From positions 1-33,789 of the forward strand of contig CAJUOE010000176.1 in NCBI GenBank assembly GCA_910587895.1: a stretch of DNA of 33,789 nucleotides, read 5' to 3'. The position numbers and the translations under genes are program-made. Below the pieces are notes generated by a model, which was given only the letters and a program-made list of their open reading frames with translations, ran no database searches and was not told the origin of the DNA. The stretch comes from an uncultured Lachnospiraceae bacterium (GTDB lineage Bacteria > Bacillota > Clostridia > Lachnospirales > Lachnospiraceae). Below, in pieces: positions 32,456 to 33,789 of the stretch. The number at the start of each line of letters is the position of its first letter. The stretch's first letter is position 1.

Positions 32456-33406
32456 ATGTGTGGAATAGTAGGCTATATCGGGCAATCGCAGGCGGCGCCC
32501 ATTTTACTGGACGGTTTGTCAAAACTGGAATACAGAGGATATGATTCTGCGGGAATTGCGGTATTTGATGGTGAGAAGATTCAGGCGCAGAAAGCAACCG
32601 GGCGGTTGAAGGTGCTCAGTGAGCTGACCCATTACGGGGATACCATGCCGGGTGTTTCCGGGATTGGACATACCCGCTGGGCAACCCATGGCGCACCCTC
32701 CAACAACAATGCGCATCCGCATTTCAATGCAGATGAGAGCATAGCGGTTGTACACAATGGAATCATAGAGAATTATCAGAAGTTGAAGAAATATCTGGAA
32801 GGAAAAGGGTATGTGTTCGTGTCAGATACGGATACGGAGGTTGTGGCGCATCTTTTGGATTACTACTATAAGGGGGATCCGATAGAGACCATCACCAAGG
32901 TAATGCATCGTGTGGAGGGATCCTATGCGTTGGGCATTATGTTCAAGGTGCATCCGGGTCTTTTGTATGCAGTGCGCAAGGACAGTCCCTTGATTGTAGG
33001 GCACGGCAAGGATGGGAACCTGATTGCTTCCGATGTGCCGGCAGTCTTAAAATATACGCGGAATGTATATTTTATTCAAAACGAAGAGATTGCGGTATTA
33101 TCGGATGAGACGATTTCTTTTTATAATGTGGACGGAGAGGAAATTTCCAAGGAATCCTCTACCATCGACTGGGATATCAACGCCGCGGAAAAAGGCGGTT
33201 ACGAGCATTTCATGCTGAAGGAAATGTACGAGCAGCCGCAGACCGTCCGTGATACGTTAAGCCCAAGGATTAAAGGCGGCGCCGTAGAAATAGAAGAGCT
33301 TGGCATGTCGGATGAAGAGATTCGTGCGATTGGCCAGATACACATTGTGGCCTGCGGTTCTGCGTATCATACAGGCGTGACAGCCAAGTATGTGTTTGAG
33401 GGAATT
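32456..33406 (+). CDS. glmS: Glutamine-fructose-6-phosphate aminotransferase, N-terminal part only
   Basis: The reading frame begins MCGIVGYIGQ, with Cys2 the N-terminal nucleophile that releases ammonia from glutamine after Met removal. The glutaminase domain follows: LEYRGYDSAGIA, GHTRWATHG, VVHNGIIENY, SDTDTEV, VEGSYALGI. The linker and the start of the first sugar-isomerase (SIS) domain follow: EKGGYEHFMLKEMYEQP, IVACGSAYHTGVTAKYVFEG. At about residue 316 the GlmS sequence ends: the expected ARIPVEV..ASEFRYRNP region is replaced, in frame, by unrelated sequence. About half of the protein, including the isomerase active site, is therefore missing in this window. TTGGAGGAAATCAT precedes ATG 32456. 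No glmS ribozyme fits in the 25-nt gap. The intact enzyme makes glucosamine-6-phosphate for wall precursors. Confidence 0.9.
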
Positions 33407-33789
33407 CAGGTAACGGGGATCACTTGCCACACGCCGGATCCGGAAGAACTTCACAAAGTTTTACGGGCAGCAGTAGAGAAAAAGCGGGCAGCAGGACAGC
33501 AGGAAGACGCCGCCGGGCAGCAGGCGGAAGAAGAAGGCGTCCGGCTTGGTGACGTTACCGTGTACGAAAGAAGGCAGCGGCGCCGGAATTGGGCGGACAT
33601 TAAAAAGACCATTCAGGAAGGAAACGCGGCCGAAATGCTGCCGGGAACGGAAATTTGCTTCACATTGAAGGACGGAAGGCCCGCGAAGGCGGTTGTTATT
33701 GGCATAAACCATTATAACCAACGTGACGCCGTTTTCCGCATTGTGGAGCCGTTGACGTTCGCAGGCATGAACAAAGAACACACCAACGC
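33407..33789 (+). CDS. Foreign in-frame extension, DUF6273-like, cut by window end
   Basis: The open frame continues from glmS to the window edge without a stop but no longer looks like GlmS. It reads IQVTGITCHTPDPEELHKVL, then a charged Ala/Gln linker with AAGQQ repeated (KKRAAGQQEDAAGQQAEEEG). After that comes RRNWADIKKTIQEGNAAEML, PGTEICFTLKDG, VVIGINHYN and FAGMNKEHTN. The last part resembles DUF6273-type domains (W..I...I..G.A..., then a strand-rich G.EI..TL.DG pattern), often found in clostridial phage or element proteins; this is from memory. Hand count gives about 55 percent GC over 33421-33789. An original start such as MEIQVTG would fit, so the true gene may have lost its start at the junction. 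Confidence 0.6.

Overview
The window looks like a chromosomal stretch of a Gram-positive anaerobe of the class Clostridia, most likely a Lachnospiraceae member. The evidence is mid-GC sequence, strong AGGAGG-type ribosome sites, TTGACA/TATAAT-like promoters, a type I dehydroquinase remnant and orotate phosphoribosyltransferase of clostridial type, two LCP (LytR-CpsA-Psr) wall ligases, and wall hydrolases carrying fibronectin-III-like arms. No tRNA, rRNA, CRISPR array, insertion sequence or complete prophage was seen. The genus cannot be fixed by eye.

Left part (1-6756): a decayed aroD fragment at the edge is followed by a promoter and a tight plus-strand group. This holds pyrE, a 50-residue membrane peptide, a VanZ-like protein, a DUF6142-like membrane protein and an M29-type aminopeptidase. 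Convergent to it, on the minus strand, lie a LysM-GH18 spore/wall hydrolase (SleL/YaaH type) and, upstream of that, a hybrid sensor. The hybrid joins a complete bacteriohemerythrin domain, an unassigned (perhaps CheX-like) middle and a receiver domain.

Middle (6757-20851): the hemerythrin hybrid is divergent from a Cache-HAMP methyl-accepting chemotaxis protein. A bidirectional-looking terminator separates that gene from a lone pta on the minus strand. Next come a very large RND exporter with an inserted coiled coil, valS behind a short promoter-plus-terminator leader, the first LCP protein, a frameshifted secreted Fn3 protein and a membrane diguanylate cyclase.

Right part (20951-33789): this is a cell-envelope locus. 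It holds an Amidase_3 enzyme with five Fn3-like modules, a glucosaminidase with SH3-like and three Fn3-like modules, a two-domain GT2 glycosyltransferase, a small zinc-ribbon protein, a polyprenyl-phosphate sugar transferase, two more GT2 enzymes, a second LCP protein and glmS. The likely logic is that GlmS supplies amino sugar, the sugar transferase primes a lipid-linked glycan, the GT2 enzymes extend it, LCP proteins attach it to the wall, and the hydrolases remodel the wall. No flippase, polymerase or ABC exporter for the glycan is in the window.

The most unusual points are: (1) glmS stops resembling GlmS at about 33406 and continues in frame into an unrelated, GC-richer, DUF6273-like sequence, a chimera or insertion junction; (2) valS can apparently be transcribed only through an intrinsic terminator, with no T-box; (3) the RND exporter carries about 320 extra residues of coiled coil with an NPGQ-type repeat and has no adaptor gene beside it; (4) the hemerythrin-receiver hybrid; (5) the aroD and Fn3 pseudogenes.
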